Shown: positions 12,066-26,816, numbered from the stretch's first letter. The stretch: DNA of 64,000 bases from Rhea pennata (GCF_028389875.1 NC_084702.1:66437582-66501581), one strand, 5' to 3'. A program made the numbers and translations. Notes: a model not told the origin generated them from the sequence alone.

Positions 12066-15000
12066 ATTTTATTCCTGCAGATTGTTTTCCATTTTCCTAG
12101 GCTGAAACCCTGCTTCCATCAAAATCAACAACAAAACACCTACTGGTTGTCAGCTAAAACATAAGCTATCTTTAGATTATTTTAAGGCTCAGTTCTAGAA
12201 GTTAGTGATAATGCTATCCAATTTGCTCAAGCAGAGAGACCAGAACACCCAAGGCTCAGTGGCTTGCCTGAAATCTTGCAGTCAGCATGTGGCAGAACAA
12301 TGATTAAGATGTTTTAGCTCCCTTTCTAAATCCATCTGAACACACTGTTCTTGTGTACAAGGTCTGGGATAAGAATACCCCAGTTTTCATCTGCCACTTC
12401 CAGTTGTTACCTACTTCAGTCACCAGGTTTCTGGCACTGCTACGAAACGGCACGATGGAGACAACATTTTAGGCATAACCTAATCTAACTTCAACCTTTT
12501 CCTCAAGTTTTTCTTCAGTCTACATCTTACAGCTTTTGATTTAACCATCTCAGATAGATCCAGATAAGAGAAATAATTATAGGAGTTCTGAATTTCCAAG
12601 TTTACCTATTGCTCCTTATTAGGAGCTTCTTTTTTCATTTTTTCCATCCTAATGCAATATTCAAAAAACAGTAACAAAAAGGAGGTGAAAGGAAGTTGAC
12701 TGTAAAAGATGGAGCCCTTAGGGTAAGTAAGCAACTTGATATATCATTTATGATAAAAAGAGATGCTATGGAAAAAAAAATTCACAATAGTTTCTTTTAA
12801 AGCTTTCCTGTACCCAAACAACAAAACAAAATTAAACTGAACAGAAAGCAGTAGGGGAATGTTTTAGCCAAAAAGATATGCAATCTTTCTTTTCTATCAA
12901 AGAAGACCTTTCGACATCTTTGCTCAGCTGTGCTCAGATTTTCTATGATCTTTATTTAGAAGCTACACAGAGAACAACTTTTACTCATGTCCAGTGTAAT
13001 ATGTAGTTGCCATGCCAAAAGCATATTTCAACTAGTGCTTAGAGTCTTTTCTCAAATATGTTTCACGTCAAATATACAACAGTGAACTGAACCATTTGTT
13101 CTATTTCTCCTGCAACCATTTTTCGTTATCTTCTGCAACACCTGACAGTCTGATCTGAGCCACAAGGACATTTAAATTCTTGGGGATCCATGTTCCCTAT
13201 GACATCTGCAAGGACTGTGCTACATGCAGTGAAGCTATTTGCTCCTACCAGCAGGAATGCATTGAAGCTACTTGCTACTATCAAAGGAAAGATCAGATGA
13301 GAGAAGTCTGTGATGCACCTCAGATTTTGGTCCAAAAAACTCCCACCCTTAAAATTCAAAAAACCTCCACTTTTCAAAATACATTGTCTGGACTGAGAAT
13401 CGACTTGACCACTGTCCTAAGCTGTTTTTGTTGTTTCATTTCCACTATCACTCAGGTCACTGCGTGTTCCTGATGCTGCTAACATTCATTATCAAAATTA
13501 AGTGTTTTCTATTGAAAAAATATACATCCTGTCCCTACAGGCCTTTTCCTTAGTAAGGAGAAGAGGCTTAACAAGGTTTTCTTGCAAGCTAATTCCAGTA
13601 ATAAATGCATGAACTGCAAACAAGAGAGAAATGATGAGAGACTGATTTCCTGTTTCAGGGTACTCCTTTCAAAACAGCATGTTTTCATTAGTCTTCAAAT
13701 ACTGTGGCTCTATGAAGGGCTAACGTGTTTTGGACTTCAGTAGCATAAAGGCGTAACAAAACTCTCAAACAAATCACATTTTGGTTCTAGTTCTGCAGGC
13801 AGTAGCACAATGTTATTTCAGGTTATGCACGTGAGAAACACTGGAGGCAAGGGAGAAGACCCCTTATATGCAGAAGTGTGGTGCTGGCGCAGACTAGTCT
13901 TCATTCTGAGGCTCAAGTTAGAAAATGAAACAAGACATTCAGCTGTTGCTTGTCAAGAAAGAGTGAAGAAAACAATTAGCAGTCCATTGCCTATTACATG
14001 GGTGCATAAAGATAGCAGATGTTCTGCAGGAGAAGGAAAAAAATAGGAAAGAGGAAAAGCCCCTTCTCCTGTGAAAGGCAGGTGACAGCCAACATGAGTT
14101 AATAACATGTTTTGAACACAGTCTACTTCACTGTGTGTATAGAAATGGAAGAGAAGAAACAGAATTACAGCATAAACTAAAGACATCTCCCATCTCACCA
14201 CCTTATGAGGCATAGAAAAAGCATAAAAATACTCAAAGTCAGGAGTCAATATTATCTTCTGCAATGTAAAATTTAACGCTTCTGTCAAAGGTCTTCTGGG
14301 CTCTGAAGAACTTCTGGCTTTATTTCTCCATGAGAGAAGCATCAGCCATAAATAGGGTTGTGCATGACTAAAATGAAATATCCATATCTTCTCCATATCC
14401 TTCTCTGACTGTGATTCCCTATTATAACATAGTTCTCAGAACTACCAGATGGCCACCAAGGTATAGAAGTTTCCGGGGGAAATGGACTTAAATTTCCTAA
14501 TGTCAGAACCATATAGAAGACAGGAACATTGCATTGATTAAATAGTTTTGGGGTTCGTATTGTACCTTGGAGATAATTTTAAATGTATTTTAATGAAAAC
14601 TAAGGTATCTTACAGGGTAGAAATTTGTTCTCTTCCAAACAAGCATAGGGAAATCTCACATATCTCGTTCAACAAGTCACAGCCACAGGGACCCTCCAAA
14701 GCATCCAGAAAAGAATTATAAAATCCCACTGAGGACAAAGCATTGAAGAAGTAAAACAGTATAATAATTCCTAGATGATCAAAGAGTTTAAGGGACAAGC
14801 AGAGACTAGATATCTAAAACTCAAAATAGAAGTCCTGTGAATTACTTCAAGTCCTATAAGGTCCATTCTTCCCTTTTCTGCAATTAACCCTGTTCTAAAC
14901 CAACTCCAAAGGTTGTAAATATTGATCTTTTTAAGCACAAGAAATGGCCTAAGCTGCTCCCTTAGGAAAACACCTCAGTGTGTGCTGGACTGCGGACTGC

Positions 15001-18000
15001 CTCCTTTTGGAGGGGGATGCTCCTTGGCTCCTGTGGCTGCCGCAGCAGCTCCCGGGGCCCCGCTCTCCGCGGAGGGGCTGCGGGGCTCCCCACCACCCCA
15101 GCGGCAAAGCACACTTCCCTGCGAGCTGGCATTTCCCTAGGTGTTTACCAGCAAAGGGCTCAGGCCAAGCTTTCAAGTGCCCATTTGCAAATTGGACATG
15201 CAGGCTTTTCCTCATCAAAAAATGACATTATTTCTCTTCCTTGAATAAACAAAACACTTCATAAGCAAGTTAAAGCCAAACAAACTCAGGAACATTTTGT
15301 TCTTCCTGACAATGCAAGACAGCCTCAGCACTCAAAACAAGCGTAAGTAACAACATAAATCAGTAAATTATTTCCCCAGGTAAGGCAAAATCGTGTAACA
15401 AAATTGCCAGCACTGTACCCATTTTTTAAGGTCTTATGTATGCTTTCCTTTTTCTCCTTAGAAGAAATACATTAAGGGAAAAATTTTAGTCAGGGAATAG
15501 TTACTGTAAGAATTTACTCTCTGCTAAAGCAGTAGTCAAGGTAGCACTAAGTCACGACCTCAGCCTTGATGAGACTCTGTGGCACAATTCAAATTTCAGC
15601 TTTGGCTCCCAGGGCCTGTAAGTCGGAAGCTCATACAGCACTACCAGCCATTCAGCCACGTTAAACCCCAAATTCTTTTAGAGCTTGAATACAGTGATTT
15701 GCAGGCTTTGTACCTACTGCTCGTTTTGTCCCTGCGTTCAATTAGCTCTTCTCCAGCACTTCAGTATGGAGCAGATTTCTCTGATGAAATGCTACATTTT
15801 GGTAATTGCTTCTGACCTTAAATTTTCTACACTTCAGTTTCTGCCTATTAAAAAAAAAAAAAAAGAAGAAGAAAGTTCTATCCCCCTATTTCATAGTAAC
15901 ATGTGATATGGTAGTCAGTCTTCACATACCCAACAGACACAGACCCACACCTTGATGAGCACACAGCAAAGATCCCATGAAAATTAATAATTCTGAGGAG
16001 CCTAAATAGCATACACTGACTAAGTGCACATACTAATCAAACAGGAAAGGGGAAGATACAGAACAGATGCTCCCATCTGTGTCCAGAAAGCAGGCAAATG
16101 ATGAAGTAGATGATTTCAGGATATTCCTGGATTTGGTAGCCTGCTCCTAGTGCACAATATACTCTTTAGATCTATCTTAAGAGCATAGCAATGTCCTGGT
16201 GAGAATATTACATTTTTGTCCTGCAGCTCCAGGTGATTCTTCCTGCTAATACAGTTGACAGAATGTGTCTGTATGACGTGGAGCAATATAGCTTTTGAGT
16301 ACATACATTCCCAGGAATCTGATTTGAGAGCATAATTCCTGCTGGCCTACTCACTTCCCAGCTCTCTTTTTATGACTGCTGCAAAGAGCAGTAGCTGTCA
16401 TCAGCCAGAAAGGATCACAGTAAGGACCCCAAAAGAAGGTGCAGGGTCTATACATTTAGCATTTTGACGTTTCAGATAGCAAAATACTAAGTTCTGGAGG
16501 TCTGGTGCACTCACCTATTGTTTGAAGAGTTAAGAGCCTCTGAAAGCTTGCTCCCTATCTCACTGAGCATAGTTCTGAAAAAAAACAGACTTCTGAGTCC
16601 TGGTTGGGTGACTTCAGCCTGGTTTTGGTTACCTTCAGCAACCTGCTATGGAGATAATCGCACAGCTTTGCTCAGTGGGGGCAACAATCACTGCTACGAT
16701 CTTGATTAAACCTCTGAGGATCACAGGGAGATCACAGGTTAGGAGCTTGTGAACCAGCTGGGCTCGTGAGGAGGGGAGCTGCCATTTGCTAGAAGCCCAT
16801 TTGGGGTTTCTCCTTCTCTCACCTGTTCTGGTAAGGAGATGGTTCCAAAACCACAGCGATACTTTTAGTCATACTGACAGGGTAGTGATTTGCGCCTATG
16901 GCTGCGTACTCTTTCCTTCAGTTTTTCAGGAATATCATCATATACCTGTATCTTGACCAAAAGTCGGCTATGCCTTGCCTGATGAATGCCAAGATAATTT
17001 TTATTCACGTAAGAAACAAGCCATATTTGCAGTATTTACCAGCTATACCAGTGTCTTGGCCAGGTTACCCACAGGCTGCGTGGATGTTGCCAAAAGTGAC
17101 TTCAATGGTCCGTGTTCCTCTGGAGGCCATCTGCAAAACTGACCTTTGCATCAGAGAGAATACAGAGCACGTGAAGCCTTTGAAGCCCTCAGACAAACTG
17201 ATCACTGGGGAGACACTATAAGGCTAAGAAATGGTCTGGAAGCACGTGAGCAAAACATCAGTGAGAGCAGTACCTCCAGCTTTAACTTGGTAAGAGAGAA
17301 GAAACTGTGAGGAAGCAGAAGAGGCAAACTGCTGACACTGCACTGTCAAAGAGCGAAAATGCAGTCAGGGGTTACCGCTGCTCTGAGCTTCACGCTCTCC
17401 GTGGTGAAGCACCCAGTCCGAGTAGGACACAAGCTATTGGAGCCACGCTGCTGCTGAAAGGGTTCTGCGAGCAGCGGAGGAAGGAAAGAGGTACTCAAGA
17501 GAAAGCTCTCCAAGTCATGAAACACTCACAAATGCTCAGCTCCAGGGAAAACAGACAGTGAGGTGGAAATCATTAATTTTAAGTTGCCTGTGCAGAGACA
17601 TGTCTAACAGGTTTTATACACTTTTCAAATACTGCAAAAATAATAGCACTCAAATCAGCACAAACGCATTTAGGAACTCAATAGTAACATAAATGGTGAA
17701 AAGCATACTTTAAGCTTTTCCTCATATCAGAACCCTGAGAATTTAGTAGCGAGGAAGCAAAGAGAGATGGTCTGTAGTAGAGTTTCTGTAACTTTAGGAA
17801 AAGCCCATGAAAAAGACTCAAACGCTTACACTGAGAAACCTGGGTCCTTCTACACAATGGAAAGGAAGGCATGAACATTGTACAAGTCTGTTCTGTCTTG
17901 CTCTGACCTATATTACTTTATTTAAAAGCCTTCAGTGTAAACTTCTGTAGAGTCTAGGATGTAAGGATTCAACAGTCTTTAAGAAACAAACTAGCTCTGT

Positions 18001-20204
18001 CCCAAAAGGCATTTCAGGTTATTTCTCCTGATAGTCATAGCTGAATCATTCTTCATACCAAAGGTGCAGTAAGCAGGATACCAAATAAAAAAATAGCCTT
18101 CCTTCTTGAAAACTTAGAATTTTCATGTAAAATTGCTTAAATAACCTACAGGCATCTACATAACAAATGCAGATTTTTTTCCAGTTCTTTTAAAGTTAAA
18201 GATTAGAAAATTTAAGTTAGAAATAACAGAAGAATTTGAGAGTAACATTTTAGCAAGAACAAAGAGTGAGTGAATTAATGTTAGTGCCTTGGCTTAAAAA
18301 GCCCTATTACTGCCTCAAAGGATAGAAAAAGCCAGCTGCAGGTTAGCCCCTAGGGCTCTACTCAAGAGTTTAGCTAACCATGACATCTCTTTATTAGCTT
18401 GAAAATATGAGTACCTGGAGAGTGAGCTCATTTTAGTAATCTTACCTGCTAGTCCTTCATACTGTGTTTCTTGGCAAATAATCTACATTCAAAAGAACAT
18501 GTAACCAAATGAAACCTGTGGTATGCTCTCCCATAAGGCCAAATATAGACAAACGTGTATAAAAACAGCGTGACTTCCTATTTTGTGAAATAAATATGGC
18601 ACATCAGAAGAGCTTATTTTCTATGAAGACCTGCAAAGCTGCACTCAGCCAGTGGGAATGAAAGGATTCCTGTGAGCTAGAGTCCAAGCTGAATGGCATC
18701 TCTCTGCGGGGCGCTGCGTTTTGCCGCAGCAGGGTTGGGAAGGTATTGTGGTTTCTCTAGCTGAAGGGAAACTGAAAATCATTGCAGCTCACTGTCCCGG
18801 TCTGAAAATGACAAATAAAACAAAGTTTCCTCTGCCTAATTAGGCAGCGAGCTGGATAACATCACAGTGCCAGGCATGAACGAAGACTTGGGCTCCTTTC
18901 TGCAATAATCAGAGCACCCCAGGCTAATCTACCATTGAAAAACACACCCAAATTATTAGTCTCTAGAGACTCTCCTTGGAGATAAGGCACTCAACCTCGT
19001 GTTCCGTGAGAATAGGCAAAAGCGCTAGATGGCTCAGCATCTTTTATGACTGAGGTTTTTGAAGATATGAAGCCCTGAAGCCATAGAGCATGAGGGATTA
19101 GGAGGAGATGGTGAGAAAGAGCATATAATTTGATTTTCCAAAAATAAGTCACCCAAGAAACTCAGACTGCAGTCAGACATGCTGTAGTTGTCTTCAGGCT
19201 GGATGAAAATGCTGTTGCTCCTATCCAGCCCCAGGTACTCATTTGCAGCTGTCCTACGAGACAGTATTGCTTGAGAAAGCCTGCCAGTTTTGCTGCCTGT
19301 GCAGTGTTCCTCAGCGTTGGCTTCCTAACCCCACTACTCCAAGTGCATTTGCCAACCGGGAGCATTTTAACAGAACTGAGTGAGGGAGAAGAGGTACAGC
19401 TGATACTGAAAAACAAGCCAAAAAAACCCCGCAATTTTTGTAACATGCAAACAGAAAAAACAAGTCATTGAAAAATAGATGATATATCATCTGATTTGAA
19501 TTAAAGCATCCAATTTGAACTAAATTCCATGAATTAATCAAAGGGATTTAAAACAGAAAATAAGTACCTATTCTTTTAACATGACAGCAGGGCACTCTTT
19601 CTGTTCCATTAAGTGCATCTAATTGCTGTCCAGGATTAAGCCAGCTTCCTCATCAATTTGTTTTGTTTTTCAAAGCACGCTGAAGAGAGAATGAATTGGA
19701 GAAGAGCAAGAGGTATGGAGATCAGTCCTTGAATCAGTACCCCAACTCACAACATGGTGTTCACTGAGGACAGGGGCGTCTGAAGTTGAGTGCAGCATGG
19801 TAAAAGCTTGCTTCCTTTCTTCTTTTCCTAGAGATTTGCATTATATTCTGAACAGACAAGAGTAATGTTGGTAAAAATAAAGGGGCTCTTGTAAACTTGA
19901 GACAGAAGTGGAAATGCAATTTAAGGTATTTGCTATACTGCTTCAAAAGAAAAGAAGAGGAGAAACTTTCACCTTCAAGAGGACAAGCAGCTGGGGCAAT
20001 TCCAGGCTCCAGCCAGAACAGCTAAGGAGACAAAGGAGAACAACAAGAAAAAAAAGGATGAGGAAAAGTTAATGATGATGATCCCAATATGTAATCTTTC
20101 CCTTAACAACATTTATTGGAAGCCTAGGATGTCTAAGTTTGCTCTCACTTTCAAGTGTCTTCTCCTTTATCGGTTTTCGTGTCGGCCTTTGAGTTAGAGA
20201 GTTT

Positions 20205-20230
20205 GCGGCTACAGCCGCTTTGTTAGCGGC
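20205..20230. repeat. Overlapping inverted repeats (GCGGCT / AGCCGC / AGCGGC)
   Basis: GCGGCTACAGCCGC (20205-20218) overlaps GCCGCTTTGTTAGCGGC (20214-20230), so the central arm can pair with either flank. They sit in a local CpG-containing patch (20160-20240) within AT-rich DNA. No gene context is visible. Confidence 0.6.
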
Positions 20231-23200
20231 AGCCCGAGAGAAACGTCCCATCGGTTTGTTTATTCTTTATCACCCTGTTTATGAGCCTCGGTCAATATCT
20301 GAGTACTTCTACACTGCAATTAAAGCTGTGACTACGGGACAACAGAGAAATTCCGGACCTAGCTCCGAGTTAGCTACTTTGGATACTGGATATCTTATCA
20401 CAAACACCTAGAAGGGCTGATTTAGCCAGACTGGTGTGCCTTGGGGACCAGTTTACTACACTTGCATACATTTCCCTTATCTTAAGCAAGAAAGGTGCTT
20501 TTTGCCATTCAGGATCTGATCCAAACATCTAGTTTGATTTTCTGCCCACACCAGCAGAAAGCAGCCAGTGTGCCAGAAGACTGCAAGAACCCCAAATTGA
20601 GCAGTACAACCTGCATGCAGCTCGCACTACTCCCTCAGACCAGTTTAAACACTGATGTGTGCTGCTCCATAGATCTCCTGACATTTAATTAGGATAATCA
20701 TAACTGGAAGCAAATTATTCTCCTTGTAAATATTCAGTTCATTTAAGGAGGAATATATTGCTCAAAACATTCTTATTTCAAGTGATTTCTTGTGGTAAGG
20801 AACTCCATGATTGGTAATGATGATAACACTTCCATGTGTTTAAAAAATAAAAAACCAGTGCATCATACAGACAAAATACAGCTCCTCACCAGGACCTCTA
20901 GAAAAATGTAGCAAAGGCTTATAGTGCAGGTTTTAAATATCTGATGAAGAATATTTAAGCAAAGTTTGTAGTACACAGAAAAGGATCCAGTTTTCACTAA
21001 GTGTTGGTTGCATTACATAAAGTCACACATCCACGTGGGCAACAGAAGTGAGGGCAGGTGTGCTGGCTCACACATGATCAGCAATAAACCTCTAAGCATA
21101 CAAAATGACCAAAATTTATTACAGCTTTGTGAAACTGAGCCCAAATCTGGAATGGACATGGGAGTATTCTGAAATACTATGGTGATTAAACCCTTCTGTG
21201 CTGATTAAATATATGCCTATACCCAAAATTGTGAGCAAGGGCTGCACAAGATAGTGAATTAAGTTTCTACACAGCTTCAAATCCTTTAATTTTATTCATG
21301 TCTAACAACAACTATTAAAACAATTAAAGAAAACTATTACTTTTTTTTATGCATATAAACTGAAAGAATAAGCTTTGATATAAAATTGTGATGCCCTTGA
21401 GCTTTATAAAACTTATACCTCCTCCTTCGCAGCAGTTAAACTCAATTTCTTATTAAATTAGGTATTCAATTCATATGTTCAAGTTTTTTATTTTTGGATT
21501 ATAAGAACAAGTTTGACCTAACTTGCATTTCATTTATCATGCAACATTCAACTTAATATTTTATCTTTCCCTTTTGTATGTACTGCTGTTTTACTTAGTT
21601 TTTAGCTAATGATTTTATTGTTTATCCATTCTTTCAAAATAAGACAGTTGCTTGATGAATTTTACTGAATGTATTTGATTGCATTCAAATATTTCTCTCC
21701 AGGTCTTGTCTGATATTTTTTTTAAATATGCGTACATTAGGAGGAGTTATAAAAGAGAAAAATAAATATAGTTTTGATTTTTTTCCCTCCTGAAATCACG
21801 CTATGTAGGCTGAATACTAGCATTAGCAATTCAGTGTGTCCTAGATATGCCTACATTCACACACACACTTAATTATATTTTAAGAATCGAAATCACTTTG
21901 ATGTGAATGCTTAGTTTATTGTATAGGCCTTGCAAACAAAACTGTCCTTTGTTTGTGAAGTTTCCACTAGATCAGAACAGCAGGGTTGTGAGCACAAGTC
22001 CTACCTGCTTCTGTCTGTGAAAGACAACACATTTGTGAAAGAGAACTTACTTCCTATATAGTCTTTTTTTTTTTTAAAAAAAAAAAAAGGAAAAAAGTGA
22101 AAAGTAATATGCATTAAGAACAATTATAGCAATCCATCACTGACTTAGAAGATATTTATGCAATGTAATCCCAATATTTTTCAGTAATTTGTAATTTTAA
22201 CAGCACTAGAGAAAAAGCTATTTCACAGAGATAACCCATTTTATATAGAGTTGCTAAAATGAACCTGTAATATTTACAAAAGCATGAGCTAGCTGGTTTG
22301 CATCTAACTGATCAGGAGAAGTAAGATGTAGGGTGGAGAACACTTAAATTTCAGTACTGGAAGAGAGGGCGCAAACAGGGAAGGGAGGCAGTTATAATGC
22401 AGATTGAATGTCCATCTAGAGGCAGAATATAAGGAAACACAAGTACATGCTGGGGCAGGGGGAGAAGATTCCTTGGACTGAGGAGCAGGAAGGGACATAA
22501 GGACACTGGCATCTGGAGAACTTCATAAGCCCCCTAGTACAGCTAAAACTTGGTTAGTTTATAGCAGCTGAAGTACTGAAGCTGAAGTTATTACTTTAAT
22601 CCCTTCACAACTTTGAGTCCTGTGCCCCTCCACCCCCCACTTAGGGGATGGCATTGAATTAAAAAAAAAAAAAAACCAAACTTCCTAATAACACAATTTA
22701 GGTATGTAGTTTCTTAGGCAGCCCATCAGTCATGCCTTCAGCGTTACATTATCAGTAAATACAAGCATAGCAGCATTAAAGATTTTGTCGTCCCTTAAAG
22801 AGTGTTAGATAACTGAAGGCTCATAGAAATTATGCAAGTACCTAAAATAATAAGCAGTTGTATCACTGTGTGCAAATCTGTCCAGAAACAAAATCTGAGC
22901 ACAAACAGTAAGTGCCTTAAAGAGTATATTAGCATGCATACAGAACATTAAGTGATTGGCTTGTATCCCCTCTCATTTTTCTTCCAAAAATGAAAAATAC
23001 ATTTCTTTGGGCAAAAGAATCATCCCCTCTGCAACCACACAATTACTAAATAGAATGTTATACACAATTTCCGTGAAAGAAACACTACCATTGATTATTT
23101 AATGATGATGAATGTACCAGGTTGCACCCTAAAGCACCACAGTTTTCGTTAGCAGAAGAAGCACTTTCCTGTTAACTCATTGGTAGGAGTTTATCTAACC

Positions 23201-24009
23201 AGGTACAGAGATGCATATAATTCTATGCAACTTCACAGGACTCATATTTTATATAACTCACACAGCAAAGAATTTAGTCTCATATTCACACATTTCAGAG
23301 ATAGCAATATGCTAATACAAAAATGATACAAAGGAGCTAGTGGACTAACATATTTTAGGTACTCACACACCTGCTAAGAGCTCTTCCACCCTGCAGAAAG
23401 TGGCAGCACCCCTCTCAAAATCTGCTCCTTTTAGCACAACCTTGAAAACATTTAATTTTGTAGAAAGCAATGCAGCTGGGGCTGCTCTGCTCCCACTGAG
23501 GCTGTCTGCTGATGGCAGTCCCCCACCGCTCAGGTGCTCCCGATAGGCGCAAGGCAGCACTTCAAGGGAGCCGCCTGGCTTGCTGACGGCCCCGCGGCCC
23601 CGCAGGTGCTCCAAGGCAGGAGGGGCAGAAGTAGCACAGTTTTTCCCCCCGTGAACCCTCTTTTCTGTAGTGCTTCGTGAGTGGATTAAGCCGATGTGTG
23701 GCATGGCAAAGGCACTTGGCTGGAATGGGGGCACGATATCCAACACGCAGCAATAAGGGATTTGGATGGCTCAAGGAGTTCCCTGAGGCTTCGCAACTCT
23801 ATAGGGGGAATTTTTTATTGGCCCTCTTCTCCTCCTTTATACCAGATAAATGCAGAGCATTCTTGAGAACTATTTTGCAAGCAAAATTGTGGCATTCAGT
23901 ATTGCAGTTAGCAAACGTTGGCAAAAAATCTACTTTGCACTGTTTTTAAACAGCCTACACTGCAGGGGCCATGCTCTTCTGCATTACTATAACAAATTAC
24001 AGGAGTTCT

Positions 24010-24245
24010 GCAAATGCAGGTCCTGGCTGTCCCTTAATCCTCTTAGTGGCCCTTTGCTGGACCCCCTGCAGTTTGTCGATAGCTCTGGTCACAGGGGGCC
24101 CAAGCTACGCATAATGCTCCAGCTGTGGCTTCACAGATGTGGTGCAGAAGGGAGTCTTAACTTCCCTGCGCCCGCAGGCTACCGATGTGATAATACGGCC
24201 TCCTACGCAGCTAGTCTTCTTCCCTGCAAGGGCACACTGCCAATG
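24010..24245 (-). mobile_element. Old, diverged CR1 LINE fragment
   Basis: Read on the minus strand, this shows the CR1 ORF2 tail in decayed form. VKPQLEHYA corresponds to the usual VRPHLEYCV, and GVQQRATKRIKG corresponds to VQRRATKMI(K/I)G. The piece after the CR1-like GTGCCCTTG(T/C) box also matches. Divergence is clearly greater than in the 6 kb and 63 kb copies, and no usable frame remains. A G14 homopolymer adjoins it at 24245-24258. Confidence 0.72.
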
Positions 24246-26816
24246 GGGGGGGGGGGGGAGAAAAAGAACACTTGCACAGTCTTCTTCTTCTTTTTTTCCC
24301 CCCATATAACATCTATTTATTTTATTGTTGTGTGTAATAAACTGCTCCAGCTGCTTTTAAGCATCTGCAGCCTTAGAGAAGAGATTGACACCAGCAGAGA
24401 AGACAGGTTGTGCACACACCTCGTTTACAAGGAGATTAAAGGGTGCAGATAAATCTTGCTGTTTGGTCCTTGTTAACCAGCTGAAATCCCTCCCTCCTGG
24501 ATCCTTGAGATGAGATGTGAGATGGCAGGCTCCACACAGTCACAAGCAGAGCTGTTAGGAGACCAACGGGATGAAAAGGGGCTCTGGCGGGCGCTAGCAG
24601 GCGTAAAGCCATCGCGTCAGCTTTCACCCAGCGTAACACTACAGCTTCGCCAGATGGATGCTGCAGGGCCATGGCCTCTGTGAGAGTCAGGCCGTCGGTC
24701 TTCAGACTACGCGTCTGCTCACGTACAGCTATGGATCTGCTGGAGGGAATTTATTACATCTCCTCCCTCCCGTATTTGCATTTTTCTCACTCATGAAGCT
24801 TTGTGGCCTTAATGTGGAAGCAGGTGGAGATCGTACGGCCACGTCCCAGGTGCACAGACAGAGAAACCATGGCTGATGCAAAGCGATGTGCAGAAAGCAG
24901 GCTCTGGTTTCCTCTCACCCGCGTGGGACAGTTACTGGTTTTCCTGGGGCTCCTTGCTATTCCTCGGGGAGGGGGCTCACCCAGGCCATGAAGCAGTGGG
25001 TTGTCACAACATAATGCTGTTTTCTGGGAAACTGGTGAAGAGGAATCACTTTGGGCTGTTCTCATATACATCTGTCCTCTCACACGCACGCTTCCAGCTC
25101 CGTGCTGTGTATCTTGGGGCCTCTGATGTAATTTTTTTCCCCAGGAATTACAAAAGCAGGGTTGAGGTACTCTTCCAGTGAAATGCTCCGTCTTCTGTCG
25201 TGTACATAGTACAGCATTCTCCCTTTTTGGCTAAGAGAGTGACACAGATGAGAACATGAAATAAGGTTCTGAAGCTTAATTAGTGCCGTTAGAAAATTAG
25301 ATAGAAAAGCAATTTAGGCTGCTGCTGCTAAGGGAGAAAACCCTTGACGACAGCAGAGAATTGAACTCATAATGTACTATTCACATACAACTAATCTCCC
25401 TATCTCTGAATGGACAAAGATGTTTTTTCACTAATTTGAACACCAGCTGGCTTGTGCAGTTTTTTTGAACAGTACAAACACTTGTAATGCAATTCTTATT
25501 ATGCCTGTTTATATCTCCATTGCACCTACGCAAAGTTTCACTGTGACTTGATAGCAACTTTCCCAGTCTAGAGTAAGTCTAATGTGTCATTCATGTTTTT
25601 ACTTGAAATATTGTCTGTAACTCTTCAATGACGTACCCAAAAGTCAGCTAAAAATTTAAACTTGCCACTGAGCTCTTCAGCGTGGTTTCAATCCATTGCT
25701 CTTCTACAGACTTTTCTGTGCATCCATGAGCAAGCTTATATCATGCTCAGACCCCCCCAGCCGGGACTTTTTTAGAGGGGAAAAGCAGGTTAACTACTCT
25801 CAAGCATCATCTACTCCTCAAAGGTACCTAAAATCAATCAAGCCTAAGTTTTATTGCAATTCAGAAATCCTTTGTGTCATCAGATCATATTCTGCTCAGT
25901 TCTTAGAGTTCACTTAAAAGAGGAGAGTGAAGGGACCTTTCCAAGGCGGTTTAGTGATAAGAGACTTTCAGAAGAAATAGGAGATGAGGGATCCCGATCC
26001 CCTCAGCCTGGCCTGGCGGGATGCAGGCAGGCGTTTCCTTATCAGACGAAAGGCAGAGGAGCACCAGTACACAGCCAGAAATGCAAGATCCCTGCCTGGG
26101 ACTGCCTTACTCTGTCATCTGGTAGGAGAATGAGGAAAAGCTTGGTTTCTGATCTCGAGGAGAACCATGCCTGTCCTCCTCACTTAGGAGTCGGTGAGGA
26201 GGGAGCCGAACTGGAGGCAGCCTTCCCACGGAGCAGCAAAGTCGGGCTTCCCCTCTCCTTGCTGCTGCCAGTCCTGCAGGCCTTTCCGCAGCGCCCGAGC
26301 TTTGCCGAGCGTTGCCGTGAAGTGCGAGCCGCAGGCTTAAATCCTTGCAGACTGATGAGGGTCAACACCGTGCTGTGTGGTTTCGGGGTGGGCGTTGTAA
26401 CCACAGAGATACCGCGTGGCAGGAATCGTTCTCTTCCCTACAAGCCTCTCCAGTGCACGCAAACGAGGTCTCAACTTCTGGGTCCCCAGCTCTGGATCAG
26501 AGAGTGCTCAGGCACAGCCAGTGTCTGCGTGTTGAATCTTGGCTGTCAGCCCCCCACTTGGGGGTATGGAATATCCCCCTATATACCCGTATGTATGGGA
26601 AGGGCAGTTCCACTGCTGCAGTGCCCCTGCACCCACGGAGGTTTCCTCGTGCAGGTGCACTCAGCTCAGCTGCTCTTCCCAGCCCTTCCCACTGCAGAAC
26701 ATTTCCCTGCCTTCTCGCTTCTGCTGAGTGTTGCTGCACGGAAGATCTGAAAACTGCTGTTTGTGCCATATGTGTTGTTGTTACACCTAAAATATTTTAC
26801 TGCATGCATGCCCAGA
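24246..26816. other. Gene-free intergenic DNA, moderately GC-rich
   Basis: This is mixed-composition DNA. A 298-codon open frame (25854-26750, plus) lies in its GC-richer part, but it matches no family I know, overlaps other frames on both strands and has no promoter-like context. I therefore do not call it a gene. A G14 run starts the interval (24245-24258). Confidence 0.55.

Larger units (their letters stand above)
6931..24009. other. Gene-free intergenic DNA
   Basis: This is a long AT-rich spacer. I see no conserved exon, tRNA or recognisable transposon. It holds a T24 run (12042-12065), a T/A homopolymer pair (about 22067-22088), a short GC-rich patch (about 15000-15120) and a CpG-containing patch with inverted repeats (about 20160-20240). 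Very old repeats could be missed by eye. Confidence 0.65.

Noticed and set aside
13953-14396. 147-codon minus-strand frame with hydrophobic stretches
   Set aside because: No family match; hydrophobic runs are expected from T-rich DNA.
23850-24452. 200-codon plus-strand frame
   Set aside because: It runs antisense through the old CR1 fragment and a G14 homopolymer, so it is not a gene.
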